Assembly (NCBI GenBank): GCA_004123355.1
Contig: SCHM01000001.1
Location: 1-64,000 of the forward strand
From: Amphirosellinia nigrospora
Taxonomy: Eukaryota > Ascomycota > Sordariomycetes > Xylariales > Xylariaceae
Reading direction: 5' to 3'
Length of the DNA: 64,000 bases
Part shown: in pieces, positions 27,087 through 39,682 of the stretch
Position numbering within the stretch: position 1 is the first letter of the stretch
Layout: each line of letters starts with the position of its first letter
Made by a program: the position numbers and the translations under genes
Notes under the pieces: model-generated
What the model was told of the DNA's origin: nothing
The model's database searches: none
What the model saw: the letters and a program-made list of their open reading frames with translations, nothing else

Positions 27087-27231
27087 TAATAGCGTATAGT
27101 TTGTTAATTCTAAAGTTGTTAAATTATTAAGTTAAGTTTATACTAGACGTTATTTTAAAATAACGTCCTACGGATAATGTTTAATAAATTAAACACTGTT
27201 TTAAAGACAATGTTTTTAAGATAGCGTTACA
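27087..27231 (-). repeat. Solo LTR of the 145-bp LTR family, minus strand
   Basis: On the complement it starts TGTAACGCTATCTTA and ends ATACGCTATTA, 145 bp. An exact target duplication TTTAT flanks it (27082-27086 and 27232-27236). No internal element sequence remains on either side. It retains CCTACGG and other C/G blocks, so it is less degraded than the long elements. Confidence 0.88.
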
Positions 27232-27437
27232 TTTATATAATTATATAGCTATATATAAAAGGTTTTTTATTTAATTAATTTTTAATTTTTATTTTAGCAC
27301 GTATAAAAATAATTAAAATATTTTAACGGATAAACTTTAATTATTTATTATAATTCGAACTATATAATATAGTTATTTATAAGCTTTAATAATTATTAAA
27401 TATTATTATATTAATTTAAATAAATTATAAAATAATA

Positions 27438-29641
27438 GGTAATTAATATAGGGGTATAAAGAATTGATACAGGGGTATAACTTTAGGGGGGCATGATTTT
27501 TATAACCTTTGTATTAGCTGTTTAAAAAATTCTGAAAAATATAAACAAAATATTTAAATTTTTGTTATTTTTTGCTTTATATAATAGTATAATTTAAGGT
27601 TTTATAGCCTTAAGTATAGCTAAGCTATATTTAATTTATGCTTAAGTTTTATAAAAAAAGTATAACTAAGTAAAAGAAAGTTTTTTTGTCGATAAAAAAT
27701 TTTTTGTTTTTTATATCTTAAATAGGAAATTTTTTTACCTGAATTAAAAACCCCCCTATTTTTATTTATTATTATATATATTCGTTTTTAGTATTTATTT
27801 TTATTATATAAATAATTATAAATTTAATAAAATAATTTAAAATTAAATATTTATATTAAAATAATAGTATAATATAAATAAATTATAAGGTTTTATTTTA
27901 TTTTTTTTTTATTATAAGTTATATTAAATTTAATTTTATATTAAATTTAATTATTTAATAGTTATATATTTATTAAACTTAATTATTTAATAATTATACG
28001 TTATTTAAACGCGATTATTTAATATTATTTATTTAATTATATTTATAGTTATTTTATTTTTTTATTTTTTTAATTTAATATTAATTTAAATATTTATTAT
28101 TTTTAAGTTATAAATTAGTACTATTATTATAAACTTTATTAAATATAACTTTTATTAAGCTATTTTTTAAAAAAACTATAGTTATTATAAAATTAGCTAT
28201 TATATTAGCGTAATAAATATAGTAGTATTTTCTACGGGTATTTGTTTATAACTTTTTTTTATTTTTTTTGCTTTTTATTATAGTATTTTAAGCGTAGTTT
28301 TTAAGTTTCCGAAAATTTTAAAGCTTTAGATTAATTATAATAAACGTATTTTTTAAGTTTTCGAGTTTTTTTTTTTAAACGTTTTAGCTAGCTTATAAAG
28401 TTTTTTTTAAACTTATTAGCAAGCTTAAGTTTTTTTGAAAAGTTTTTTTTTTTAAACGTTTTAGTTAATTTATAAAGTTTTTTTCGGACTTATTAGCAAA
28501 CTTAAGCTTTTTTTAAAAGGTTTTTTTTTTAAACGTTTTAGCTAATTTATAAAGTTTTTTTTAAACTTATTAGTAAGCTTAAGCTTTTTTCGAAAAAAAT
28601 AAAAGTTTAATATATTATAAAAATTAATATATTTTATAATAGCGCTATTATTTAAAATATAAAGTTCATAGTTATATTTAAAATTAAAAATAACTTATAA
28701 TCGTATTTAAGATTAAAAATAGCTTATAATTATATTTAAGATTTAAAATAATAACTTATACTACCGGAAAACTTTTTTAATCTTACCTAAGTTAAAAATC
28801 GTTTTAAAAATCTTAATATCGCAATAAATTTTTTTATTTAAAATAAAAATTAATTATTCGCCGTAATATCTAACTTTTTAATTTTACTTTATAGCTCGAA
28901 ATTATAATCTAATTATAAAACAATAATATAATTTTAGCGTATATTATTACTATTAATAAAATAAATATATAAAAAATACTATATACTAATGTTTATATTT
29001 ATAAGCAAATTTATTATTACTATTAATTAAACAGCCGAATATTTTTATAATATAATTACGTAATTATATAAAAAAACAAAACTACGGTTAATAAATCAAA
29101 ATAAAATAGCAGGTTTTACTATATATAACTTATTAAAAAAAGCGAACTAGCATAACCGGCAACTATAACTTACTTATTAACCTAAATACGTAGTTCCTAA
29201 AACTCAAGCATTTTTGCCCCTAAATTAAAGGGCCTCTAGTATTAAAATTTTGCTAAAAATATAGTTTTTTATAGTTTAGCTATAATTTAAGCTATTATTT
29301 AAAAAATATAAAAATATTAAAATTTTCGTTATTTTTTAAGCTATATAATAGTATATAGCCTTAAAATTTAGCTACAAAAGTAGCTAAAATATAATATATT
29401 ATATAACATAATATAATTAACCGATTTTTTGCTTTAAGTTGTATATAATAAATAATATCTCAGCTATATTTAAAGCTAGGGCTATAAACTTTATACTATA
29501 AAAAAAACAAAAAATAACAAAAATTAAAATATTTTAACTTTAATTTTATGATTTTTTATAGCTAATATATAGCTAAATAAAAGTTATGCCCCCTAAAGTT
29601 ATGCCCCTATATTAATTCTTTATGCCCCTATATTAATTGCT
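27438..29641 (+). mobile_element. MITE copy 1 (604 bp), split by a Helentron-like insertion
   Basis: Without its 1601-bp insert it is 604 bp and aligns end to end with copy 2 (30787-31391). The terminal inverted repeats are about 65 bp: left GGTAATTAATATAGGGG and so on; right, read on the complement, AGCAATTAATATAGGGG. The G-rich motif GGGGYATRA recurs three times in each end. Flanked by exact 8-bp copies of AAATAATA (27430-27437, 29642-29649). An 8-bp duplication with long inverted repeats suggests a Mutator- or hAT-type parent. No coding sequence. The strand is arbitrary. Confidence 0.8.
27639..29239 (+). mobile_element. Helentron/Helitron2-like non-autonomous element, copy C, nested in a MITE
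   Basis: Starts TGCTTAAGTTTT. AAAACTCAAGCA lies at 29199-29210, the hairpin at 29216-29233 (GCCCC/GGGC arms) and the end is GGCCTCTAG, the best-preserved 3' end of the family and a CTAG match to the Helitron CTRR end. MITE copy 2 is the empty site: it reads AATTTA then TATTAAAA at 30988/30989, exactly the two flanks of copy C, with no duplicated base. It has three units of the 75-bp tandem repeat (about 28365-28600), against two in copies A and B. No coding sequence is visible. Confidence 0.83.
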
Positions 29642-29959
29642 AAATAATAATAACTAATAAATAACTTTTATAAAACTTTATGCTTAAAACTTAATTTATA
29701 TAAAAAAACTTCGGATAAAAAAACAAAAATTTTTTAAATATTACTATTATAAAACTAAATTAAACATTAAATTTATATTATTAATATTATAATACGTTAA
29801 TAAAAGTCGGATAAATAAATACTTTAACTATATTTAAAATAATTTAAAACTTAAATATTATAGCTAAAAATTATATAACGTTTATATATTATTTACTATT
29901 AATTTTAAAAACTTATTAAATAGTTTATTTAAATAATTTATTATTATTACTTATTTTTA

Positions 29960-30306
29960 TTATTTTCGATTATTATTTAAACGTTACTATTTTCGATTAT
30001 TATTTAAATATTATTATTTTAATTATTATTTTTAATTATTATTTGAATATCGCTATTTTAATTATTATTTTTAATTATTATTTAAATGTTGCTATTTTAA
30101 TTACTATTTTTAATTATTATTTAAATATTACTATTAAGATTATTATTTTTAATTATTTAAATATTACTATTAAGATTATTATTTTTAATTATTATTTAAA
30201 TATTGCTATTAAAATTATTATTTTTAATTATTATTTAAATATTGCTATTTTAATTATTATTTTTAATTATTATTTAAATATCGCTATTAAAGTATTATTA
30301 TTTTAA
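29960..30306 (+). repeat. Minisatellite with 39-bp units, preceded by 27-bp units
   Basis: About seven units of 39 bp (GCTATTTTAATTATTATTTT then TAATTATTATTTAAATATT), with earlier shorter units carrying CGATTATTATTTAAA. One 36-bp unit occurs in the middle. Because 39, 36 and 27 are multiples of three, the plus frame from 30043 to 30306 stays open for 87 codons and reads as a hydrophobic I/L/N/Y repeat. With no gene context and such low complexity I do not call it a protein. Confidence 0.8.
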
Positions 30307-30560
30307 ATACTATTTTTTATACTACTTAAATAGTATTATTTTTATATATATATTTTTTTTATTATTATTGTTTTTACTTATTGCTTTTGCTTAATTTATA
30401 TTTTTAAAACTATAATATTTAAACTTAAAACCTAGCCGAACAATATATTTATTAAATAGTTAATTATTTTAAACTTATTAAAGATTTTAATTTAAAAGTT
30501 TTATTATTAAATTTAAAATATATTAAAAACTTTAACTATAATTTATAAAATAATAATTTA

Positions 30561-30655
30561 AATATAAATAACGAAAATATAAATAATAAAAATATAAACG
30601 ATAAAAATATAAACAACGAAAATATAAACAATAAAAATATAAATAACGAAAATAA
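30561..30655 (+). repeat. 15-bp tandem array, about 6 units
   Basis: The unit is close to ATATAAATAACGAAA, with transitions such as CGA/TAA between units. In one plus frame it would repeat Asn-Ile-Asn-Asn-Glu/Lys. The array sits between the 39-bp minisatellite and MITE copy 2. Confidence 0.75.
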
Positions 30656-30786
30656 AATTATTAAATAATAATAGCAAAACTATTAATAATAAAATTAATA
30701 AAATAAAAAAAAACTAGCTTAAAATAAAATAATAAATTAAATAAATAAAAAATATTATTTTAAACGATATATTATATAATAATAAT

Positions 30787-31391
30787 GGCAATTGATATGG
30801 GGGCATGAAGAATTGATACGGGGGCATGACCTTAGGGGGGTATGATTTTTATAACTTTTGTATTAGCTGTTTAAAAAATTCTAAAAAATATAAACAAAAT
30901 ATTTAAATTTTTGTTATTTTTTGCTTTATACAATAGTATAGCTTAAGGTTTTATAGCCCTAAGTATAGCTAAGCTATATTTTAATTTATATTAAAATTTT
31001 GCTAAAAATATAGTTTTTTATAGTTTAGCTATAATTTAAACTATTATTTAAAAGATATAAAAATATTAAAATTTTCGTTATTTTTGGGCTATATAATAAT
31101 ATATAGCCCTAAGCTCTAGCTACAAAAATAGCTAAAATATAATATATTATGCAACGTAATATAATTAACCGATTTTTTGCTTCAAGTATATATAATAAGT
31201 AATATCTTAGCTATACTTAAAGCTAAGGCTATAAATTTTATACTATAAAAAAAAGCAAAAAATAACAAAAATTAAAATATTTTAACTTTAATTTTATAAT
31301 TTTTTATATAGCTGATATATAGCTAAATAAAAATCATACCCCTTTAAAGTCATGCCCCGTATTAATTCTTTATGCCCCTGTATTAATTGCT
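30787..31391 (+). mobile_element. MITE copy 2 (605 bp), uninterrupted
   Basis: Same family as 27438-29641. The left end GGCAATTGATATGGGGGCAT keeps three copies of a GGGGGCATGA-like motif (about 30799, 30819 and 30836). The right end carries the inverted set (CATACCCC, CATGCCCC, TATGCCCC). Flanked by exact 8-bp copies of ATAATAAT (30779-30786, 31392-31399), though such AT-rich duplications are weak evidence alone. Two copies behaving alike strengthen it. It provides the empty site for Helentron-like copy C. No gene inside. Confidence 0.82.
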
Positions 31392-31399
31392 ATAATAAT

Positions 31400-32405
31400 T
31401 TATAACTACTTAAATATTATTATTTAAAAATACTAAACTTAAACTTAAATAATTTAACTAAAAATAATATTTATTTAAAATAATAATAAATATTAATAAT
31501 ATAAAAAATATATAGTTTTAATAAGCTAAAAATAAATATAAAAAAATATAAAATATTAATATTATTAAGTTTTATAATAATATTTTATAAAAAAAAATAA
31601 AAAAAAATACCTTAATATTATTTTTAAAATTTTATATAACTTTTTCTACTAGTATTTTAATTAAACTACTAATAAAAGAGTAAATAAAAAAAATATATTT
31701 CGAAAAAAATATCGCTAATAATTTTTTAATATATATTTCGGCTCGCTTTTTAAAAAAACATAATATTAAAATTAATTAAATTATTAACTATAAAAAAGTC
31801 GCTAATATATACTATTTTTACTATTAATTTTACTAAAATTAATATATTTAAATAATTATTAAATTTAATAAAATATAAGTTTAACTATATATAAAAAAAC
31901 CGCTTAATAATTTTATAAAACTTTAAAAATTAATTTATAACAATATTATAAACTATAGAAAAGTTTTTTAAGCTTAAAAAACTTTATATTTTAATAGTTT
32001 TATTTTATTATTACTAGTATTATAAAACGTTTAACTAATATTAATTTTTAAACTAAATTTAATAACTTTTAATTATTTTTTATATAAAATTTAATAAACC
32101 TTAAAAGTTTTTTAAAACTTATTATTAAACTCAATATACGTTATATAAAATAATATTTAAAGCTTAAAATAATATAAGTATTTTTTTTATATAATTTAAT
32201 ATTTAATTAATAATATATATATATTTTTTATATTTTTAAAATTATTATAATTTAAGCTTCTTTTTAGTTTATATATAATATTTTTAGCTATTTTATTTAA
32301 ACGTTATATTTTTTTTTAATTTTTTTAATAATAAACTTTATATTTTATATAACTTTTAAATTTATTTAAAAATTATAAATTTTTTTAAACCTAAAAAAAA
32401 AATTT
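31400..32405. other. AT-rich relic DNA, no gene seen
   Basis: Nearly pure A/T with isolated AGCT and CG remnants. No end, array or open frame could be supported before the LTR element begins at 32411. Confidence 0.5.
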
Positions 32406-32410
32406 ATAAT

Positions 32411-32686
32411 TGTTGGGTAGCTAGGGGTACGATATTATACGTAATAATAAATAAGATAAATATTAATATTATCGATCTATTTTTTTTAATTATTTGTACG
32501 AAAGTTAAGCTTTTGTCGGAAAATTTTTTTATAAAAAAAATTCTGCTATAACATACCGTATAACCAAATCGGGCAAATATATTAGCTTAACTTTATTGTA
32601 CGAATAATTAATTATAGTTAATAATTAGCTATTATATATAATTAATACTAATATTAATTTTATACGTAAATAATATAATTATAATA
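32411..32686 (-). repeat. Left LTR of the 32411-39677 element
   Basis: Starts TGTTGGGTAGCTAGGGG, the least degraded end. It contains an internal inverted repeat of about 25 bp: left arm about 32488-32511 (GTACGAAAGTTAAGCT), right arm about 32584-32609 (AGCTTAACTTTATTGTACGA). These enclose a smaller A/T hairpin. Confidence 0.82.
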
Positions 32687-35600
32687 TTAGTTTTTTTTTT
32701 TTTAGCTATAATATTTTTATACGATTATTTTTTTAATATAAAAATCTAAACGTAAAAAAAAATTAAATATATCGTATAGTAAATATATAAATAAAAAAGC
32801 GCTTAATAGTATATTAAATTATTTTTTTAAAATATTTAATATTTATATAACTATACGTAAAAAAAAAGTTAATAAATAAAATAAAAAAGCTAATTTATAT
32901 ATAACTATTATATATAATTTTTTATTTATTTAATTTGTTTAAATATTAAAAAATTAAATAATATGTTGCTTTTATTTATTGCTATTATATATAAGTTAGG
33001 TTATTTTTATATTATTTTTTTATTTTTTTTTTTTTTTTTTTTTTTTTTTACGCGCGTATATTTATATTTATATATATATTTATATATATATATTATATAA
33101 TACTTCGTACGTATATTTCAACTAATTTTAAACTTATATAATATTAAATTTAATAATTATTATATAATAAACGTAATATTAGCAATAATATTAATATAAT
33201 ATTAGTAGCACTAGTATTTAAGTAATATTACTATTATTATTACTATTATTATTATATACGTAAAACTTTTTAAGTTTTTTTAAATATTATATTAATAAAT
33301 AATTAAAGCAAAATTATTATTAATATTAATAATAGCTACTATAAACTTATTAACCTTATTAAAATCTTTTATTTATGCTTTATGTTTTTGCTTTTAATAA
33401 TATTATATAGTTTAAAACTTCGTACGCTTAAAAATAATAGCGCTATAAAGTTTATAGCTTTTTACTAAAATCGGTTATAAAGCTTTTATATTAACGTTAT
33501 ATATAAATATATATATATTTTATTTATTTATTTTATATAAATAATTTTTAATATATATTTTAGCTAATTTATTTTATTATATAATAAAACGAAAAAATAT
33601 AATTATTTTTACTTTTTTATATAATATTATTTTTTAAGTATTATTAATTACTATTTTTATTAATATATAAATGAAATTTATACGTTAAAAAAAATATTTT
33701 TATATAATTTTATTTAAAATTATAGGTAAATTATTATTTTATATAAAATAATCTACGTAATAGTTATATTAATTATTAAAATGCTCCGTTTAATTAATAT
33801 TATATAGTATTAAGTTTTTAAAGCAGCGTTTACAGCGTTTATATATAGCGATCGTATAATATTTATTATTTTTATTATATAGTTTAAGTTTAAAAAAAAA
33901 AAAAAGAAAAAAATAAAAAATTAATCGTACGTATTATTTTTTCGGGTATAAATTTTAGTTATTATTTTACTATAATTTTTTAACTTTTACTATTTATATA
34001 TAATATCTGCTTTTTTAAATATTTATATATAATATATTGCTTTATATATATTTAGCCGCTATTTATTATATAAACGTACTTTTTATAGTTTTTTAACAAA
34101 TATTTCGATTTATATAAACAATTTATTTATAAAAACTAAAGTTTTTAATGCTTAATTTAATATACGTTTAATAAATATATTAGCTAGGTTATTTTTATTA
34201 ATTTATTATATTTTAAAGATTTTTTTTTTTTTTATAATTTTAAAAAATATAATATTTATTATTTTTTTTTTAAATTATTTTAGCTTAACTAAACAATTAT
34301 ATAACGATTTAAAATTTAAATATAAAACAATAAATATTAAAAATAAATTAAATATTTTTATAATTTTTTAAAATATTATATAAAAATAATAATATTATTA
34401 AAACTGTTAATTATACTATATAATTCGCTAGTTAAATATTTTATTAATTTTTATATTTGTTTAAATTTTAATATATAATATTATTTTTAATTTTAAAATC
34501 TAAGTTTATTATATTTTTATATAAGCTTTAACTATAAATATAATAATAAATCTAAGTTATAAAATTATATTTATATTATTTACGAATAATTTATTTATAA
34601 AAATAAAAAGCTTTTATAATAAAAATCGAAAAAAAATAAATATAAGCTTTTTTAATAAATTATTTTTTACTATTTAATTTATTTGTTTAATATTTTAATA
34701 TTATATAATTATAGCTTAATAATTTAAATTATAATAGTAAAATTATATATAGCTTTAAATTATATATATATTAATATATATTTTTTTAGCTTATTAAAAA
34801 ATATAAGCTTAAATAAATTTTTTATATAAAAGTTAACTTTAGCTAAATTTTTAGTTTAGCTTTTTTAAATTATTATAATATTTTGCTCGTATAAAAAAAT
34901 TTTTTTACTATTAAACTTAAATAAATATTTAAAAAATAAAATTTTTTTAAACTTTATATAAAGTTTTATTGTTTAAATTTTTTTTTTTACGTAATAAAAA
35001 ATTTAATATAATAAAGCTTAATATATTATCCGTTTATATTTTAATTATTTAAAAATATTTAAACTATTATATATAATTAATAAATATAAATTATATGTAA
35101 ATATTTATATTTTAAGTTTTTTTTAATAATATAATAATATATTTTAAACTAATATAGCTTAAATTTAGCTAAGCTATATAAAAGTTATATAATATATAAA
35201 ATAATCTTTAAAAAGTATTTTTTTTTAGCTTTAAAAATAAATAAATATAAATATATATAATAGTTTATTTTAATAAACATAAGCTTAAATAATATTTTTA
35301 AGCTTATATAAAATTTTAAAATTTTATATAAAAATAAACTAAATATTAAAATTAACTGTTAGTTTATCCGTTAAATCGTTAATAATTAAATTAAAATAAT
35401 GTTTTTTTAATATTATTATATTTTTATATAATAAGTTTAAACTTTTATATAGCTTTATAATTTTTTTTTTTAATTTTTATAAAAGCAAAACTTAAAAATA
35501 TATTTTTTTTTATAAATATTTAATTATATATAATAAATTTAAAATTTATATAATAAATTTATTAATTTTTATTATATCTAATTTTTTAAACGGTTTATTA

Positions 35601-38600
35601 AAAGTTATAATAATTTTATCCGTATATAGCTTAATTATTAATTTAAAAGCTTATTTTTTTTTTATTAAAAAAGTTTATAATATTTAAATATTGTATAATA
35701 ATATATTAGGCGTTATATAATAATAAAGCTAAATTTTTTTTTTTAGCTAACTATGTTTTTTTTTAATAATTATTAGCTATATAAATTATATATTATTTTA
35801 GTTTAAATTATTTGTTTAAATATTTTTCGTATAATAGTATAGTTTAATTTATATATTAAAAATATATTAATTTATTAATTAAAATATATAATATTTAATT
35901 TTCGATTGTTTGATTTTATATAGTTTTTTTTATTTTATTTTTTTTTTTATATTAAAACTTTGTTTCGAAAAAAAATATAAATATATTATACGAAAATAAT
36001 TTTTATTTATTAATCGTACAACTAATTTAACTTTTGCGTAGTTTTTATATAGTATTTTTATTGTTTTTTAAATATTATTATTTTTATATAATAAAAAAAT
36101 AAAAAAATTCTTTTATTAATATAAAAATAAACTTTAAAATAAAAAAAGTTAATATAAAATATTAAGTTTAGCAGTATTATTTAATATTTTTATTATTATT
36201 TATAAAATTAATTTATTATTTATATATATGTTAATTTTTCTTAAAAATATTATATATATTTAAACGGCTTATATATTCGTTTTATTTTATTTATTATTTA
36301 ATATATTTCGATAAATATTTTATATTATATATTAGTTATTTTTATATATTTTTTAAATTTATCTAATAAAAAATTTATTTTAAAGTTATATATAATATTA
36401 TTAAAAGTTTTTAATAAATATTAATTTAATATTTATATAATATTTTTTATTATTTTATATAAATATTAATTTTAAAAAAATCGCCGCTTAAAAAATATAA
36501 TAATATTAATAATATATAATACGTTTTAATTGTTTATTTATATAATATTTATAATTATTTTATAGTTAAATTTATAGTTGTTTTTTATAAATTTAAATCG
36601 TTATAAAGCTTTATTATACGTTTAATAATAATAATAAAATTTTAGATTTTTTTTAGAAAAATTATTTAATTTTATATTTTACGCGATAATATTTTATATA
36701 ATTTTTTTATATAAAAATATCTAAATCGTTTATATAAATAGCGCAGTTTAATTTTTATAAAATAGCTAGCTGCTTTATATAAGCTAATATTAAAAAATAA
36801 ATAGCTTTATTTATATATAATAAAAATATTATTTTTATTTTTATATAATAATATTTTTATATTATTAAAATATATTTTAAATAGTTTATATTTTTAAAAA
36901 AAATAAAAATAAAAAAAATATTTAAAATATAAATATCGTACGGTTAATTAATTATTAACTTTATTATATTAACCGAAATTATTATAGCTTTTATTAAAGC
37001 TTATTTTAATTTTTAAAAGTTTAAATAATTTTAGCTTTTAAGTTTTTTTATATATAAGCTTTTATTTATAGTTTTTTATAATAGAAAATTTTAAAGCTTT
37101 TATTTTTAAATAATATTTTAATATTTATATAATATTAATTATTAAATATAAATAAATTAAACAATTAATCTATAATTATTAACTAAATATTTTTTTATTA
37201 TATAATATATAATATATTATTTATAATATATTATATAACGTTTTTATTTTATATATTTAAATTTTTTTTTTTTTTTATTTATATATTTAAATAGCTTTTA
37301 TATTTAGTTAAATAAGTTAAAAATTCTTTAAAAATTAGTTTATCTTCGAATATTATTTTATATATTAAAATATTAATTTTTTACGCAAAACTTTTTTTAA
37401 AAAATATAATTAATTAACTATACTTTTTTTTTAATAAATAAAGCATTTTTTATTTATACGTAAGTTTTTTAAAAAATAGCTATTTATATAATTTTAGCTA
37501 ATATATTATTTTTAAAAATTTTTAAAATATTATATAATATTTTATATCGTATAAAATAACAGTTAATTTAATTATACTATCGATTTATATAGTATAAAAT
37601 TTTTTTTTTTATACGAAATATTAAATTATTAGGTTTTTTTTAACTTAAAAATATAAATAAAAGTTTAAAAAAAATTTTTATATATAAGTTTTTAAAAAAT
37701 AAATACTATTTCGAATTTTAAAACTTTTATATATATAATATAATTATATTTAAATAAATTTTCTTTAAATATTTTGCTTTAAATATTTTTTAAGTTTTAA
37801 ATAGTTTATTAATTATAACTTTTAATATTTATATAAAAATAAATCTTTTTTTTTTATATATTATATAAAAATAATATTAGTCTAATCGTTTAATATTAGT
37901 TATAGTTTATAATTATATTAAAATTAAGTTTATAATATTATATTTTTTCTATATATAATTAAAGCCGATATAATATATATAATAATTTTTTATATAATTA
38001 ATTAATATTATAAAAATATAATATAAAATTAATCTTTTATAATTTTAAGCTTATAATAATAATTAACGAACTATTATATTTTATTATAAAATAAATTGTA
38101 CGCTTTTTAGAATAATTTTTTTTTTTTTGCTAAGTTTTTAAAAAAATTAATATTTCGCAAATAAAATAGCTCCGTTTTAAATATTATACGTAAAAAAATC
38201 TAAATTTTAAATAAAAATATTTTATATTTAATATTATATAATAAATAAATTGCTTTAAAGTTTAAAAATTTTTTTAAAAAACTAAATATTTTATTATATT
38301 AAAAGTATAATATATTTTTTGTTTATATAAAAATAAATTATTAACTAAAGCATAATAAATAACGTTTAATAGTTATAAAAAGTTTTTAAAACTTTATTTT
38401 AATATTTTGCTTTTATAAATATTCCGTTATTTAAAATTAAAAAGCTAGCTTTTAGTTACGTACGTAGGTTATTTTGCGGCTATTTTTTATTTGTTTTTTT
38501 ATTTTTTTTTTATTTTTTTATTTAAAAAAAAAAATCGTAAAGTTGCTTTATTATATAAAAAACTTTATTAACTTTAAAGTTATTAATTTAGCGTAAAAAT

Positions 38601-39391
38601 AAATATTATTTAAAATAGTTATATAAAGATTTAAAATCTATACGCTAAAGTATATTTATTTTTATAATTTGTATAATACGGTTTTTTTTAATTATTTTAT
38701 AATTTTTAATCTAAAACGTTTTTTATACGAAAAACGTTATAAATCTTTTAATAATCTAAGTATTAATCCTATTAAATATTTTAAGTCTTATTGCTTTAAG
38801 TTTTTTGCTAGTATTTTTTAAAAATCCTTTAAATTATATAAAATATAACTATACTTTATATATAAATACGCTGCCTACGCGTTAATTTATTTTATAGTAG
38901 CTGTTTTAAAGTTTTATAAAATATTTTTATACGTACAGAAGTTAATAGTTTTTCGTATAAAACTTAAAAATATACTAGTTTTTTAAACGATTTTTTTAGC
39001 TATATTATTATATAAAATATTACTAAAAAAATAAAAAGTTATTCTAGCTTTTTTTCGAAAATATAACGTTTTTATACGTTTATTATATTAGTTATTATAT
39101 AATTAATTATTATTTTTATTATATTTAAAAATATTATAAACAAAAAAATTATTAAATTATATTACGAACTTTTACGTAATTTATAATAATAATTAAAAAA
39201 AATATAATTATGCGCTATTAATTAAATTCTGTATAAAAATATAGTACTAAAATATATTAAAATAATTAATTTTTTTTATTAATATAGTATTAAAAAACTA
39301 AAATATAATATAAAAACGCGGTTTATATAACTAAGTTTAAATTCTATTTTTATTTTATTAATTTATATTTTTTAATTAAAATATTAATTAA

Positions 39392-39677
39392 TATTAAATA
39401 GCTAAAAAGTATAATATTATACGTAATAATAAATAAAATAAATATTAATATATATTGATTTATTTTTTTTAACTATTCGTATAAAAGTTAGGCCTTCGTA
39501 TAGAGAATTTTTTTTACGAAAAAAATTCTGCTACAATATACTGCACAACTAAATCGGGCGGATATACTAGCCTAACTTTATTATATAAATAATTAATATT
39601 ATAATTAATAATTAGCTATTATACATAATTAATACTAATATATTACTCCGTACGTAAATAATACTATAATTGTAATA
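39392..39677 (-). repeat. Right LTR of the 32411-39677 element
   Basis: Aligns along its length with the left LTR. The start has decayed (TATTAAATAGCTAAAAAG against TGTTGGGTAGCTAGGGG), while the middle (GGCCTTCGTATAGAG, TACTGCACAACTAAATCGGG) is better kept than in the left copy. The same internal inverted arms are recognisable (AAAGTTAGGC / GCCTAACTTT). Followed by target copy ATAAT. Confidence 0.82.
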
Positions 39678-39682
39678 ATAAT

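Larger units (their letters stand above)
32411..39677 (-). mobile_element. LTR retrotransposon fossil, second family, about 7.3 kb
   Basis: Direct LTRs of 276 bp (32411-32686) and 286 bp (39392-39677) share ATTATACGTAATAATAAATA, ATTCTGCTA and AAATCGGGC blocks. An exact 5-bp duplication ATAAT flanks the whole (32406-32410 and 39678-39682). The left LTR keeps its TG start; the right ends TAATA, as expected for a decayed CA. A T run next to the left LTR (32691-32704) would be the purine tract of a minus-strand element. The interior is T-rich on the plus strand, like the known minus element at 56973-64000, so minus is the likelier orientation. Heavily degraded, nothing coding; length and LTR size would suit a fungal Gypsy element, but this is not shown. 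Confidence 0.82.

Noticed and set aside
30043-30306. 87-codon open frame coding a transmembrane-like repeat
   Set aside because: It is the direct translation of a 39-bp minisatellite; no context, start signal or family supports it.
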